Part shown: positions 44,665 to 54,800 of the stretch, one piece after another
Numbering within the stretch: position 1 is the stretch's first letter
How the letters are laid out: each line of letters begins with the position of its first letter
From: Flammeovirgaceae bacterium UBA5008
Lineage (GTDB): Bacteria; Bacteroidota; Bacteroidia; Cytophagales; Cyclobacteriaceae
Assembly (NCBI GenBank): GCA_002398365.1
Contig: DGYK01000060.1
Span: forward strand, 281,401 to 345,400
Length of the DNA: 64,000 nucleotides
Direction: 5' to 3'
Translations under genes and position numbers: made by a program
The notes under the pieces: model-generated
Database searches by the model: none
What the model was told of the DNA's origin: nothing
What the model saw: the letters and a program-made list of their open reading frames with translations, nothing else

Positions 44665-45360
44665 ATGACTAAGTTGATTATTGGTGTAACGGATTGCAGC
44701 AAGTATGACAACTACGCCAACTGGATTTCAGCGAGTGAAAATGTAGAAGCGCTGCGGTTGTCTTACAAAGAAAATAACTTCGAAGCAATTAAAGAGTGTC
44801 ACGGCATTTTGTTGACAGGTGGTGAAGATGTCCATCCCAGATTTTATCAGAAGCCGGAATACCTTCCGCTTTGCTATGCCGATGACATGGACGAGAGGCG
44901 CGATGAATTTGAATTAAGCATTCTGGAATTTTCACAAAAAAACCGAATCCCTGTTTTAGGAATCTGTCGCGGCTTGCAAATCAGCAATGTGTTTTTTGGT
45001 GGTACACTCATTCCGGATATTCCTACGTTCGGGAAGTTCAATCATTCGAAGAGAGCCGGAAACGATACGTATCATTCGATTTCGGTGGATGTAAACTCAA
45101 TCCTTTACCAGCAGACTAATAGCGCTGTTGGTGAAATTAACAGTGCCCATCATCAAAGTACCGAAAGAGTAGGAACTGGTTTAGTTGCAAATTCATTTTC
45201 ACCGGATGGAGTGATTGAAGGTTTGGAGCGAGTGAATCCTGCGGATCAACCGTATCTGAGTTTAGTACAATGGCATCCGGAACGCATGCGCGATCAAGCC
45301 AGTGCATTTACCAAGAATATCAAAGCGTCATTTATTAAAGCTATTCAACAGATTAGTTAA
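44665..45360 (+). CDS. Gamma-glutamyl hydrolase, PuuD-like class I amidotransferase
   Basis: A 231-residue peptidase C26-type enzyme. The catalytic triad is visible as Cys101 in LGICRGLQ, and His204 and Glu206 in QWHPER. Also seen are ILLTGGEDVHPRFY, GGTLIPDI and INSAHHQS, all typical of PuuD-like gamma-glutamyl-GABA hydrolases. It removes the gamma-glutamyl group from an acylated carboxylate and returns glutamate. Tightly packed after the ADH gene and 15 bases before the aldehyde dehydrogenase, it fits the last step of a gamma-glutamyl pathway. Whether it acts on gamma-glutamylglycine is inference. Confidence 0.88.
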   Translation: MTKLIIGVTDCSKYDNYANWISASENVEALRLSYKENNFEAIKECHGILLTGGEDVHPRFYQKPEYLPLCYADDMDERRDEFELSILEFSQKNRIPVLGICRGLQISNVFFGGTLIPDIPTFGKFNHSKRAGNDTYHSISVDVNSILYQQTNSAVGEINSAHHQSTERVGTGLVANSFSPDGVIEGLERVNPADQPYLSLVQWHPERMRDQASAFTKNIKASFIKAIQQIS

Positions 45361-45375
45361 GTAAAGAAATCATTT

Positions 45376-46740
45376 ATGAAAATAGTTAACCCTGCAACGG
45401 AAGAAATCATTAAAGATCTACCAGAAGACACGAGCGCATCTGTAAACCTAAAATATGAGCAATTGAAAACTGCTCAACTCAGTTGGCATCAAGTTGATTT
45501 AAAAGATCGAATTCAAATAGTACAAAAATTTTCAGATTTGCTTGCACGCGATATTGAAGCTTTGGCCGCTGTGCTGACTTCCGAGGTTGGCAAACCATTG
45601 CAACAAGCTCGCAACGAAGTGAATGGAGCACGGGCACGCATTCAGTGGTTAACCAAAAATGCGGAGACCTATCTGAAGGATGAAGTGATGACGCAAGAAG
45701 GTAATCTCACCGAAAAAATTTCGTATGAGCCACTCGGTGTTGTTTGCAATATTTCAGCATGGAATTATCCCTATTTGGTGGGAGTTAATGTGTTCGTGCC
45801 TGCTTTACTAGCGGGGAATGCTGTGATGTACAAACCATCGGAATATGCAACGCTTACTGGTTTAGAGATTGAGCGCTTACTTAAAGAAGCAGGTGTTCCA
45901 CAAAATGTTTTTCATGTAGCGATTGGCGCAAGAGTAGTAGGAGAGTTGTTGCTGGAATTGCCGTTCAATGGATATTTTTTCACCGGCTCTTACAAAACAG
46001 GAAAATATATTTATGAAAAAGTCGCCACGAAAATGGTTCCTTGTCAGCTGGAGTTAGGTGGCAAAGATCCATTGTATGTGGCCGATGACGTGGCTGATAT
46101 TAAATCAGTGGCAGCAGCTACAGCAGATGGAGCCTTTTATAACAACGGCCAAAGTTGCTGTGCTGTCGAGCGAATTTATGTACACGAAAAAGTTTATGAC
46201 CAGTATGTTGACGAGTTTGCAAAGGAAGTAAAATCCTGGAAGATAGGTTCTCCAATAGAAGACGGAGTGTATATCGGACCATTGAGCCGAAAAGAACAGG
46301 TTGCTTTTTTGGAAGAGCAAGTGGCAGACGCCAAACAAAAGGGAGCGAAGATCGAAACCGGAGGTAACCGAATGAAACGGAATGGTTATTATTTTGAACC
46401 GACCGTCATTACAGACGCTACTCACCAAATGTCAGTGATGCGAGAGGAATCGTTTGGTCCCATCATCGGCATCATGAAAGTAAAGAATGATGAGGAGGCT
46501 ATTCGCAACATGCAAGATACCGCGTATGGACTAACAGCTTCGGTATATAGTAGCAACCGGCAACGAGCAGAATCAATTTTACAACAGATCAATTCGGGAA
46601 CGGGTTACTGGAATTGTTGTGATCGGGTGAGTGCTGCATTACCATGGAGTGGCCGGCAGCATTCCGGTTTTGGAGCAACGTTGTCGCATGTAGGTTTGCG
46701 GGCATTTACAAAACCAAAAGCGTATCACCTTAAATCGTAA
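45376..46740 (+). CDS. Aldehyde dehydrogenase family protein
   Basis: A 454-residue NAD(P)-dependent aldehyde dehydrogenase. The fold signatures are NISAWNYPYLVGVNVFVPALLAGN, YFFTGSYKTG, ELGGKDPLYV with general base Glu226, and the nucleophile Cys261 in NNGQSCCAVER, followed by ESFGPIIGI near residue 360. It is slightly shorter than the usual 480-500 residues because the N-terminus is abbreviated. In the cluster I infer it oxidises the aldehyde made by the iron ADH to a gamma-glutamylated acid. Its last 11 bases overlap the convergent hydrolase gene. Confidence 0.93.
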   Translation: MKIVNPATEEIIKDLPEDTSASVNLKYEQLKTAQLSWHQVDLKDRIQIVQKFSDLLARDIEALAAVLTSEVGKPLQQARNEVNGARARIQWLTKNAETYLKDEVMTQEGNLTEKISYEPLGVVCNISAWNYPYLVGVNVFVPALLAGNAVMYKPSEYATLTGLEIERLLKEAGVPQNVFHVAIGARVVGELLLELPFNGYFFTGSYKTGKYIYEKVATKMVPCQLELGGKDPLYVADDVADIKSVAAATADGAFYNNGQSCCAVERIYVHEKVYDQYVDEFAKEVKSWKIGSPIEDGVYIGPLSRKEQVAFLEEQVADAKQKGAKIETGGNRMKRNGYYFEPTVITDATHQMSVMREESFGPIIGIMKVKNDEEAIRNMQDTAYGLTASVYSSNRQRAESILQQINSGTGYWNCCDRVSAALPWSGRQHSGFGATLSHVGLRAFTKPKAYHLKS

Positions 46741-47383
46741 TCGCGATCCATTCTTTGGTGAACTGTGCGAGATCGGGAATTAGATTTTTTTTCCCAGCTT
46801 TGAAAGAATGATCGGCTCCTTCTAACTTTTGTAAAGTGGCATGAGAAAGTGAGTTGGTTACACTACTGATCAAGTCCCATTGCGCTAATTCATCGCGAGT
46901 GCCTTGTAAAAAAAGCATGGGTAGTGAAATTTCCTTGAGATGATCAGCGCGTTCAATGGCAGGTTTTCCAGCCGGGTGTAATGGAAATCCATAGAAGATA
47001 ATTCCCTTAACATGAGCATCAGGCGATTTTGCTAAATACTGCGAAGACATTCTTCCACCAAATGATTTGCCACTAACAAAAAGCGGTTTGCTCGGAAAGC
47101 TGGAATGAGCTAAAGCTATAGCAGACTCAATTGTGCGATGAGCTACCGCGGGAACATCAGGCGGGCCTTTTTTCTTTTCCATAAATGGAAAATTGAAACG
47201 CAAGGTAGTGATGTGATGATGTGCGAGCGCCTCAGCTAGTGCAATCATAAAAGAGTGATCCATCCCTGCACCTGCTCCGTGCGCGAGCGTAAGAACTACT
47301 TCTGTTTTTTCTCCCTCAATAATCTCTCCTGATACGTCACCGATACTTTCGGATACGTGCAGTTTAACGGGCGTCTCTTTCAT
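46730..47383 (-). CDS. Alpha/beta hydrolase, dienelactone-hydrolase/KANL3-Tex30-like
   Basis: A 217-residue alpha/beta hydrolase. The nucleophile elbow is GKSFGG with Ser107, the acid is probably Asp164 in QGTRDEL, and the base is His192 in GADHSF. An oxyanion segment is visible as LTLAHGAGAGMDH near residue 35. The substrate is unknown; relatives are often annotated as dienelactone hydrolase-like or Tex30-like. It overlaps the stop of the aldehyde dehydrogenase by 11 bases on the opposite strand and stands 25 bases downstream of the FtsX-like gene. Confidence 0.87.
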   Translation of the reverse strand: MKETPVKLHVSESIGDVSGEIIEGEKTEVVLTLAHGAGAGMDHSFMIALAEALAHHHITTLRFNFPFMEKKKGPPDVPAVAHRTIESAIALAHSSFPSKPLFVSGKSFGGRMSSQYLAKSPDAHVKGIIFYGFPLHPAGKPAIERADHLKEISLPMLFLQGTRDELAQWDLISSVTNSLSHATLQKLEGADHSFKAGKKNLIPDLAQFTKEWIAITI

Positions 47384-47408
47384 TCAAGAAAGTTAGTAAA
47401 GTTTTTTG

Positions 47409-50045
47409 CTATTCGTTTTTCAAAACTTCTGCCGGATTTGCACGAGCTACTTTCAAGGTCTGGGTACCAATCATGATCAGCGCAAAGCAAAGTATGACGA
47501 AAACGCCTAACAACATTTCAAAAATATTGAGTGGTGCGTGGTTGGCAGTGTTGGGAAATACAACGTTTTGGAAAAACAAAATCACAACAGGTAAACTGAT
47601 AGCAGTTGAAATCAGCAGCAGTAACACAAATCCTTTGCCTAGTAAGAAAAGCAACTTGCCCTCGCTGGCACCCATCACCTTTCGAATGCTCACTTCTTTT
47701 AAACGGATTTCAGTGGTGAACACCACCATGCCCAATAGACCCAGCGATGCAATCGAGATAGCCAGAAAAGCGAGAAACCCGGCTAACTTTAATGTAGCGC
47801 TAAGACCAGCAAAAGCTTCTTCAATTTGTTGATTATAAAACTTGGCTTCGAAAGGATGCACAGGATCAATCTTCTTCCAAATGGCAGCAATTTTATCATG
47901 TGTGCCAATTAGATCGCTAGATTGGATTTTTACATTCGTAAAGCGAGGATTTTCGCGCAAGTAACGGAACACTGTTTCTTTTGAAGTTTTGTTGTTTGAA
48001 CGACCGTACTGAAAATCTTTCATGACTCCAATGATGGTTAGATTTTTGCCATCTACTTTCAGTACATCTCCGATTGCTTTTTGTGGATCTTGATTCGCAA
48101 TGTTAAAGCGCTTCAACACTTGCGTATTCACAATCACTTCTGATTCTTCTACGCTGTCGGCTTTCGCTGTAAAGTTGTTTCCTGCCAAGAGTTGGTGACC
48201 CATTAACGGAATGTAGTTTTCATCAATGGAATTAAAACTGACACCGCAGGAGTCAAGCGGGTTTCCATGATATTTCATATTTGTTCCCCAATAATCGCCC
48301 ACGCTGGTTACCAGCAATGATTGAGAAATATTTTTTACCTCCGGCAGTTCGCTTAATTCTTTCTTGAGCAAATCTGCTTTATTTCCCTGTAGGGAGATAT
48401 TCAAAACATTCTCCGTGTTGAAACCGAGATCAAATGAAATGTAATGTTGGTATTGACGATACACCCCAATGCTGGCCGAGACCAGAATGATTGAAATGCA
48501 ATATTGAATTACGATCAGAATTTTCCTTCCTGTGATTCGATTCATACCGCGGAAAGAAGTTGCGCTTTTTAATACTTGAATAGCGTTGATGTTGGAAAAA
48601 AAGAGCGATGGAAAAATTCCTGCCGCAATTCCCACAAAAATGGCAAAGCCAATAAAGTATAAAATGGTAATGGGCGAGAGATGTAGAGTAAACATTTTTT
48701 GTATGTCCGGTTCAATGCTCAGAAAATGTTGACGCAGCAGAAAGAATAACAGAAGTGCGATCACCAATGCGCTAAGCGATATGATCACAGCTTCTACCAT
48801 AAACTGAGTAGTCACGTTGCTTTTCAAGGCGCCAATTACTTTTCGAATGCCCACTTCTTTGGTTCGCTTTAATGACCGTGCAATGGATAAATTCGTATAA
48901 TTAAAACAGGCAGATAAAATGACTACAAAACATAATCCTCCAAAAACCCAAAGAAGTGTGCTGCCCAACACGGGGCCAATTTGATTTCCCAGACTGTCTC
49001 CAAACATGATTTTTGACAAAGGCTGAAGCTCTAATTCAATATGTGTATTTTTTACAGAAGGATCTTCGCGCTTGCTCAGTTGAGCAAGGTTCGATTTGAG
49101 CGAAGGAATATCTGTTGAAGAAGGGATAACTAAATATACCCAAGTATCCCACACACTATCCCATGCCATTTCGTTTTTAAATATTTCTTTGTTCAACTCT
49201 TTTGTGCTGAGCGAGCCTAACATTTCAAAATGAATGTGTGAAAAAAAGGGTGGGTCCTTCACAATGCCGGTTATTGTGTACGATTTGTCGTTGTTGAAAA
49301 CGACTTCTTTACCAATTGGGTCCTCGTTGCCGAACAATTTCTTAGCAGCCGTCTCCGTCATAACTACAGAATAAGGCTCCTTCAAAGCTGTTGCCGGATT
49401 TCCATGTAGAAGTTCGAAGGAAAACACGTTGAAGAAAGAATTGCTTGCCCAAAAACCATTGAGTGGAATAATTTTTTCATTCAATTTGACATCACCACCA
49501 AATCCTCGTTGAAGAATTGCTACTTCTTCTATGCCTGTAAACTCTTCTTTGATCAAGCGCCCGGCCTTCATGGAGGTGGTCGCCATAAAATTGTTGCCCT
49601 TGTCTCCCAAATATTCGTACCGGCTTATGACACGATGAATACGATTGAAATTGGCGTGAAACCGATCATACGAGAGCACATCCGATAAAATGGCAATCAA
49701 TACCAATCCCACCGACATGCTCACGGCCAAACCAATAATGTTAATGGCGGAGAATAATTTGTTGCGTATAATACTGCGACCTGAAGTTTTAATGTAACTG
49801 CCAATCATAATCCAACTGATTAAAAGGTTGAGAAATTCTGGTTTGCGAATCGTATAAAGACGAAAAAATTTTAAGACATCAATGATGTAGATAAGCTGAG
49901 CTTTGCGAACACCTTTAGCTTTTACATTTCTATCAAAGTATTCATTCAAATCACCTTGTAAATCTTCAAGCAGCTCGGGCTTGCAATACCATGTAAGTAA
50001 TTTAGTTGCCCAAGCCGGTGGTGCTAATTTTTTTGATGGCTCCAC
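47409..50045 (-). CDS. FtsX-like (MacB-type) permease with PadR-linked prefix domain
   Basis: An 878-residue membrane protein. Residues about 1-75 form the cytoplasmic permease prefix domain typical of PadR-linked Bacteroidota transporters (PPAWATKLLTWYCKPELLEDL). Two MacB/FtsX modules follow: each has a periplasmic domain of about 230 residues and three or four C-terminal helices, and each ends in the RTKEVGIRKVIGA or RLKEVSIRKVMGAS coupling-helix signature. It would work with a separate MacB-like ATPase (none in the window) in mechanotransmission or export across the envelope. The PadR gene ends 1 base upstream, so the two are co-transcribed. Confidence 0.9.
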   Translation of the reverse strand: MEPSKKLAPPAWATKLLTWYCKPELLEDLQGDLNEYFDRNVKAKGVRKAQLIYIIDVLKFFRLYTIRKPEFLNLLISWIMIGSYIKTSGRSIIRNKLFSAINIIGLAVSMSVGLVLIAILSDVLSYDRFHANFNRIHRVISRYEYLGDKGNNFMATTSMKAGRLIKEEFTGIEEVAILQRGFGGDVKLNEKIIPLNGFWASNSFFNVFSFELLHGNPATALKEPYSVVMTETAAKKLFGNEDPIGKEVVFNNDKSYTITGIVKDPPFFSHIHFEMLGSLSTKELNKEIFKNEMAWDSVWDTWVYLVIPSSTDIPSLKSNLAQLSKREDPSVKNTHIELELQPLSKIMFGDSLGNQIGPVLGSTLLWVFGGLCFVVILSACFNYTNLSIARSLKRTKEVGIRKVIGALKSNVTTQFMVEAVIISLSALVIALLLFFLLRQHFLSIEPDIQKMFTLHLSPITILYFIGFAIFVGIAAGIFPSLFFSNINAIQVLKSATSFRGMNRITGRKILIVIQYCISIILVSASIGVYRQYQHYISFDLGFNTENVLNISLQGNKADLLKKELSELPEVKNISQSLLVTSVGDYWGTNMKYHGNPLDSCGVSFNSIDENYIPLMGHQLLAGNNFTAKADSVEESEVIVNTQVLKRFNIANQDPQKAIGDVLKVDGKNLTIIGVMKDFQYGRSNNKTSKETVFRYLRENPRFTNVKIQSSDLIGTHDKIAAIWKKIDPVHPFEAKFYNQQIEEAFAGLSATLKLAGFLAFLAISIASLGLLGMVVFTTEIRLKEVSIRKVMGASEGKLLFLLGKGFVLLLLISTAISLPVVILFFQNVVFPNTANHAPLNIFEMLLGVFVILCFALIMIGTQTLKVARANPAEVLKNE

Positions 50046-50046
50046 A

Positions 50047-50379
50047 TTAGATTCTTTTTAACGATAGCTCTGGAATCAAACTCCAATATTGATCACGTAA
50101 TTCTTTTGATTTTAATAGCGCAGCTTTACCGGCATTCGTTACCGTGTAAAAGCGTTTTCTTTTTCCACCGCGCGTGTTCGTTGCTTCACCCAAACTACTC
50201 TTTGCCAAGCCTTTTTCTTCGAGGCGATTGAGCACTGCATGTACTACACCCAACTTCACAGAACGTCTGGTCTTTTTTTCTAGATCATCACAAATGGCAA
50301 CACTATAGGCTTCGTTCACCATCGATGCAATAGTCAACAAAACCAATTCTTCAAACTCGCCCAAATTTGTTCCTTTCAT
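50047..50379 (-). CDS. PadR family transcriptional regulator
   Basis: A 110-residue winged-helix protein. The pattern LGEFEELVLLTIASMVNEAYSVAICDDLEKKTRR, VKLGVVHAVLNRLEEKGL and GKRKRFYTVTNAGKAAL is typical of PadR, with the RRFY-like wing and a short C-terminal helix. PadR proteins repress adjacent genes and release DNA on ligand binding. It probably controls its own operon, including the FtsX-like permease. Two direct copies of a 9-base motif lie upstream (50408-50446). Confidence 0.92.
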   Translation of the reverse strand: MKGTNLGEFEELVLLTIASMVNEAYSVAICDDLEKKTRRSVKLGVVHAVLNRLEEKGLAKSSLGEATNTRGGKRKRFYTVTNAGKAALLKSKELRDQYWSLIPELSLKRI

Positions 50380-50407
50380 AAATGTGTGCCTGTATTAATT
50401 ACGTAAA

Positions 50408-50446
50408 TGTATGTAAAATAGTTTTATATTCTTGTTTTGTATGTAA
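50408..50446. promoter_or_regulatory. Direct repeat TGTATGTAA before padR, putative operator
   Basis: TGTATGTAA occurs at 50408-50416 and again at 50438-50446, 30 bases apart, about three turns of the helix, within the 108-base gap upstream of padR. An autoregulatory PadR operator is the simplest reading. It could also be a coincidence in AT-rich DNA. Confidence 0.45.
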
Positions 50447-50487
50447 TATCAGAACCAGTCACAATTGTAGATGGCAGGTAAGATTGA

Positions 50488-51606
50488 TTACGTTTTGGCA
50501 AGAAGTTTTCGGGAGAAGAAAAGCAACGGAATGCCGTAAACTGCGATCATAGCATAAGCCATTATTTCATAGCCTTTCGAGACTAAATCGATAATTCCCA
50601 CTTGAGCTAATAGAAGTGAAGCGGCCAAAGCCGTTACCGAGATATAGGCTTTTGACATTTTCTTCATCGGTTGTCCACTTCGGGCTGCCACTTCTTTTTC
50701 GATGCGATGAATGAATGCGTGAATCATTCCTGTAGCGGTTTCTACGAGCGTCCAACCCACCACGATTCCAAAAATCACGATCATAATTGGATGAAAAGGT
50801 GCAAGCATCGTCAGCCAAGGCACGGTTCCGGCAAGCACGTTTTTATCGGGATAATAGGCGAGCACAGCAAAATAGGTAAGAAACCACGGAATGGTCATCA
50901 ATAACCCGGAGATGATTCCGGCAATGATACTCTCACGTTTTGTTTGAATGCCGCTATAGGTGAAGAAGGAAGCTGGATAAACGGCTAAATTATATCCCAC
51001 GTAAAGAATTCCCGTCCAAATCAGTAAGCCAATAGATGGAGCTTCGGGAAGGTAACTGGTATCCCAACTAGAGAATACAGCTAAAATGGAATCGCCACGG
51101 GTGCTAAAAACCAGCACAGCAAATAATATATAAGCAGCAAATAGGGCGATTGTGCCGATGGTTTCCAGTTTGGCAATTACTTCATCGCCTTTATAATTGA
51201 GCAGTCCAACCAGCGATACAATTAATAAAACTCCGATCCATTTGTTGAAGCCTACGGTTTCATATAGAATTTCGCCAGCAGCAGCAGCCATAACGGCAAT
51301 AATCAAAATGGCCAGCATCAAATAGACAATCTCATAAATGATCCAGCCGCGACCAATCATTTTTTTGAGAAGCGATTTGTAATCGTACACATTCCATTGA
51401 CGGCACGCTTCAATCGATAGAATAGATATAAAAGAGAAGCCTACAAAAATGGCAAGCCCGCTAATCCAACCGCTTGCACCAAACTTGGCTCCATATTCCA
51501 CAATTTCTCGTCCGGTGGCATAACCGCCACCAATTAAGACAGATTGTAAAATAATGCCGGGAAGAATTAATCTTTTAAGTAATGAAGAACTAGATTTTAC
51601 TTGCAT
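50488..51606 (-). CDS. YkvI-like membrane transporter
   Basis: A 372-residue integral membrane protein with about 10 hydrophobic helices. The start LILPGIILQSVLIGGGYATGREIVEYG and the LeuT-fold-like helix-break pattern resemble the YkvI family of uncharacterised amino-acid/cation transporters. Its substrate is not known. It stands alone on the minus strand, 108 bases after (upstream in reading) the padR gene, and its own upstream gap of 263 bases faces the giant T9SS gene on the other strand. Confidence 0.75.
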   Translation of the reverse strand: MQVKSSSSLLKRLILPGIILQSVLIGGGYATGREIVEYGAKFGASGWISGLAIFVGFSFISILSIEACRQWNVYDYKSLLKKMIGRGWIIYEIVYLMLAILIIAVMAAAAGEILYETVGFNKWIGVLLIVSLVGLLNYKGDEVIAKLETIGTIALFAAYILFAVLVFSTRGDSILAVFSSWDTSYLPEAPSIGLLIWTGILYVGYNLAVYPASFFTYSGIQTKRESIIAGIISGLLMTIPWFLTYFAVLAYYPDKNVLAGTVPWLTMLAPFHPIMIVIFGIVVGWTLVETATGMIHAFIHRIEKEVAARSGQPMKKMSKAYISVTALAASLLLAQVGIIDLVSKGYEIMAYAMIAVYGIPLLFFSRKLLAKT

Positions 51607-51842
51607 TTTAAGTTCGGTTGGTCCTTATAAAACAATGAAAGATATGTGAATTGAATGATTTTGTGGGAAGAACTAGCTATTTGATAAGAATAAAGGAGCT
51701 TAGAAAACCCGGAGATATTGTTCTTCAAACCGATTTTTGTTTGATGTTTGATTGAGCAGTGGGTTAAAAGAATTGACAATTTTTTTCGACTAAATCTCAA
51801 GCCTTATTGGTTTCTAAGTTACCAATGACCAAAAAAAACGAT

Positions 51843-51850
51843 TAAATTTG
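51843..51850 (+). promoter_or_regulatory. Candidate -7 element of the giant T9SS gene
   Basis: TAAATTTG is an exact TAnnTTTG, 19 bases before the start codon at 51870. No TTTG is found at the ideal spacing. The rest of the 263-base divergent gap from 51607 shows no other clear element and no gene; a 67-codon frame on the minus strand there lacks any coding signal I can support. Confidence 0.4.
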
Positions 51851-51869
51851 AGATTCTTTATACCCCAAT

Positions 51870-54800
51870 ATGAAAAGTAGATTCCCCAATCTCTCCCTTC
51901 TTGCGCTTTTACTTGCAAGTGGATTAACATTTATTGACACATTTGGTCAAACAGGTCCCGGAGGTGTAGGTAATTCTGCAGGTTCCAGTGGTCAACCACG
52001 AAATATTCTTTGGTTACGAGCTGATGCTGGTGTAACCCAGTCAGGAACTGTAGACGCCTGGACCGATCAATCAGGTAATGTGCAAAATGCCTCCGGTACA
52101 GGGGCAACCAGACCCTCATTTGTGGCCTCTAATGCAAATTTCAATAACCTTCCATCGATAAATTTTGCTGCTACAGGCACCAATAAGCATCTCGTTATAT
52201 CTGATAACGATGTGTTAGACAATACAACCGGATTTACGCTTTTCACGGTTTTTAGAACCAATCTTACAGCCAGCAATTATTCTTTGATTTCTAAAAGAAC
52301 TTCGGCTGGTGTAGATCAATCTTATATGATGTGGGTTAACGCAGGTCAATTGTCCTCGAGAGCCGCAGGTAATACGATTACAGGCGGAACCATCAATAAC
52401 ACAACAACCTATGTCGGAAGTACAGTATATAATGGTAGTACTTCAACCGTTTCCAATTTTATTAATGGTGCTAGTGCTTCATCAGGTGCTGCCCCTACCT
52501 CTATTCCGAACAACGCATCTAATCTTTATATCGGTGCATTTGATGTTTCAGGTGGTGAGACTAGAAATCTGGACGGCCAAATCTCAGAGGTATTGGTCTA
52601 CACCAGCACACTAAATGCCGCACAGCGCCAAATTGTAGAAAACTATCTGGCGGCCAAGTATAATTTAACGATCACCGGAGATGTATTTTCCGGGGATGGC
52701 AGTGGATTTGATTTTGAGGTAGTAGGAATTGGACGTGCTTCCAGTGTATCTCATACGGAAGCTAATTCGGCAGGCCTTGTCTTATCTACTTACAATGGCA
52801 CTCTAGATACTGATGGTGAGTTTTTACTTGCTGGCCGACCTTCTGGTAGTAACTCTGTAGTTAATTGTGCATGTACAGGGTATCCAGGAACAATTCAACA
52901 ACGGTGGGCCAGAACTTGGTTTCTTGATAAGACAACGGCAGGAACATTAGATGCTTCAATCGCCTTTGATTTTAGCGATGGCGTTGGAGGCTTATTTCCA
53001 CAAGTTAAAGATGATTATGAATTACTTTATTCAAGCAATGGTGGAACTACTTTCAGTATTGTAACTATACCATCCTCAGATAAGTCCATCAATGGAGATA
53101 AAATGGTCTTCAGGGTTCCAAATGCTTCTTTATTAGATGGTATTTACACTCTTGGAACAACGAATTCAGCTCAAAGCCCGGTCAATGGATTAGCCAACAA
53201 AACGTGGTATAGCTATCAATCGGGAAATGCCAATGATCCATTAGTATGGACATTGGACGGTGGAGGAACACCTCTATATGTTAACCCCTCTGCGCAAGTG
53301 CCTGGTGCCAGCGACAATGTTGTTATTTCTTCTGGAAAGACGATTACGTTAACGGCCAACAATTTCGCAGTAAATAATTTAGAAGTATATGGTACGCTTG
53401 ACTTGGGGGCTTTCAGCGGTCATTCAACAACTTCCATTGCTGGAACAGGTCGTATTCGCTTAGCAGGCTCTGCTTCCAATCTTGATAATTTTCCAAGCGG
53501 TATTACAACGGCATTTGCGAACGCAACTACAGGAGGAACTGTGGAAATTTATGGTTCAAGTTCTTTTTCTTTGGATCAGACAAGGTTATTCAATGATTTG
53601 ATAATAAATAAATCAGGAGGGGTCGTTTCGCTTAATGCGAACTACACGCTTAACGGAGATTTCACTTTGAATGCAGGTGAATTTAGGTTTGGAACAACTC
53701 CTTCCACGTTGGTTGTTTATGGTAATAATTTAATCAATTCAGGCACTACGATTTCTGTTGCCAATGCAAACGTGCGTCACCAGTTTGACGTTTACGGCAA
53801 CTTTACCAACAATTCAGGTACCGTTCAATTTACCAACCGAGTAGCAGCCAATTTTACAGCAGAGGCTACCGATGGTATCGTTGACTTTAACTTATTAAAT
53901 GATACTCAAAATCAAACTATCATTTGCAATGGAGTTACCCGTTTCTATCGTATTGAAATAGATAAAGGTACAGATGACACCTACCTGGCAACGTTTACTG
54001 CCAACAATTCTGCCAACTTCTTGCTTTTTGGATTTTCGAACAATGATGATCCTTCGACAGCACAATTAACCTCTTCTAATAATTCATTTACTTTATTAAG
54101 AGGTACAGCTGAAATCGGGACGAATATCAACATTCCAGTGCTCAGCAATACAGGGAACTACAATATCTCTGCGGGAGCGATGCTTTGGGTAAATGGAGGA
54201 ACTGTGCTGAAAAATAACGGAAATTCGACAGTTCCTTACGGGAAACTAAAGGTGACAAGTGGTCTCTTTGAATCCAAAGTTAATGCAGGGATTACCACGC
54301 GAGATAACGGTACAATTATTGTCGAAGGAGGTACTGTCAACACAAACCAAATCCGTACATCCGTTTTAGGGGCGTCAAATGTTGGTGGTTATGTTCAAAC
54401 AGGTGGGTCAGTTACAGTAGATGGTGGCGGCCCTGGTGGAACGGGCTTGGATTATTATGTTTTCAGTTTAACCTATTCAGGTAACGTGTTCCAGATGTCT
54501 GGTGGCACGCTGACTGTAAAGGGATCTAGAACCGGAACTGGAGGTACAAGAGGAGCTATCTTCATCAATAGCGATCCTGCCAACGTAAGTGTAACAGGTG
54601 GAACAATCATAGCCGAGATTAGCAATGGCAATCCATATGTCATAACCTCTCGAATTCCTTTTTGGAACCTCATTTTAAGAAACACTTTTGATACTACTCT
54701 TCGGGACATTGACTTGTTAGGTGGAACTTCTGGACCATCCGGTGGAGGCGCGAGCGAAATTACATTAGCTGCACAGAATCTCGTAGTAAAAGGTGGACTG

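Noticed and set aside
51597..51800. 67-codon minus-strand frame in the gap before the giant T9SS gene
   Set aside because: It is AT-rich non-coding sequence upstream of the YkvI-like gene with no motif, no start context and no conserved pattern that I can see.
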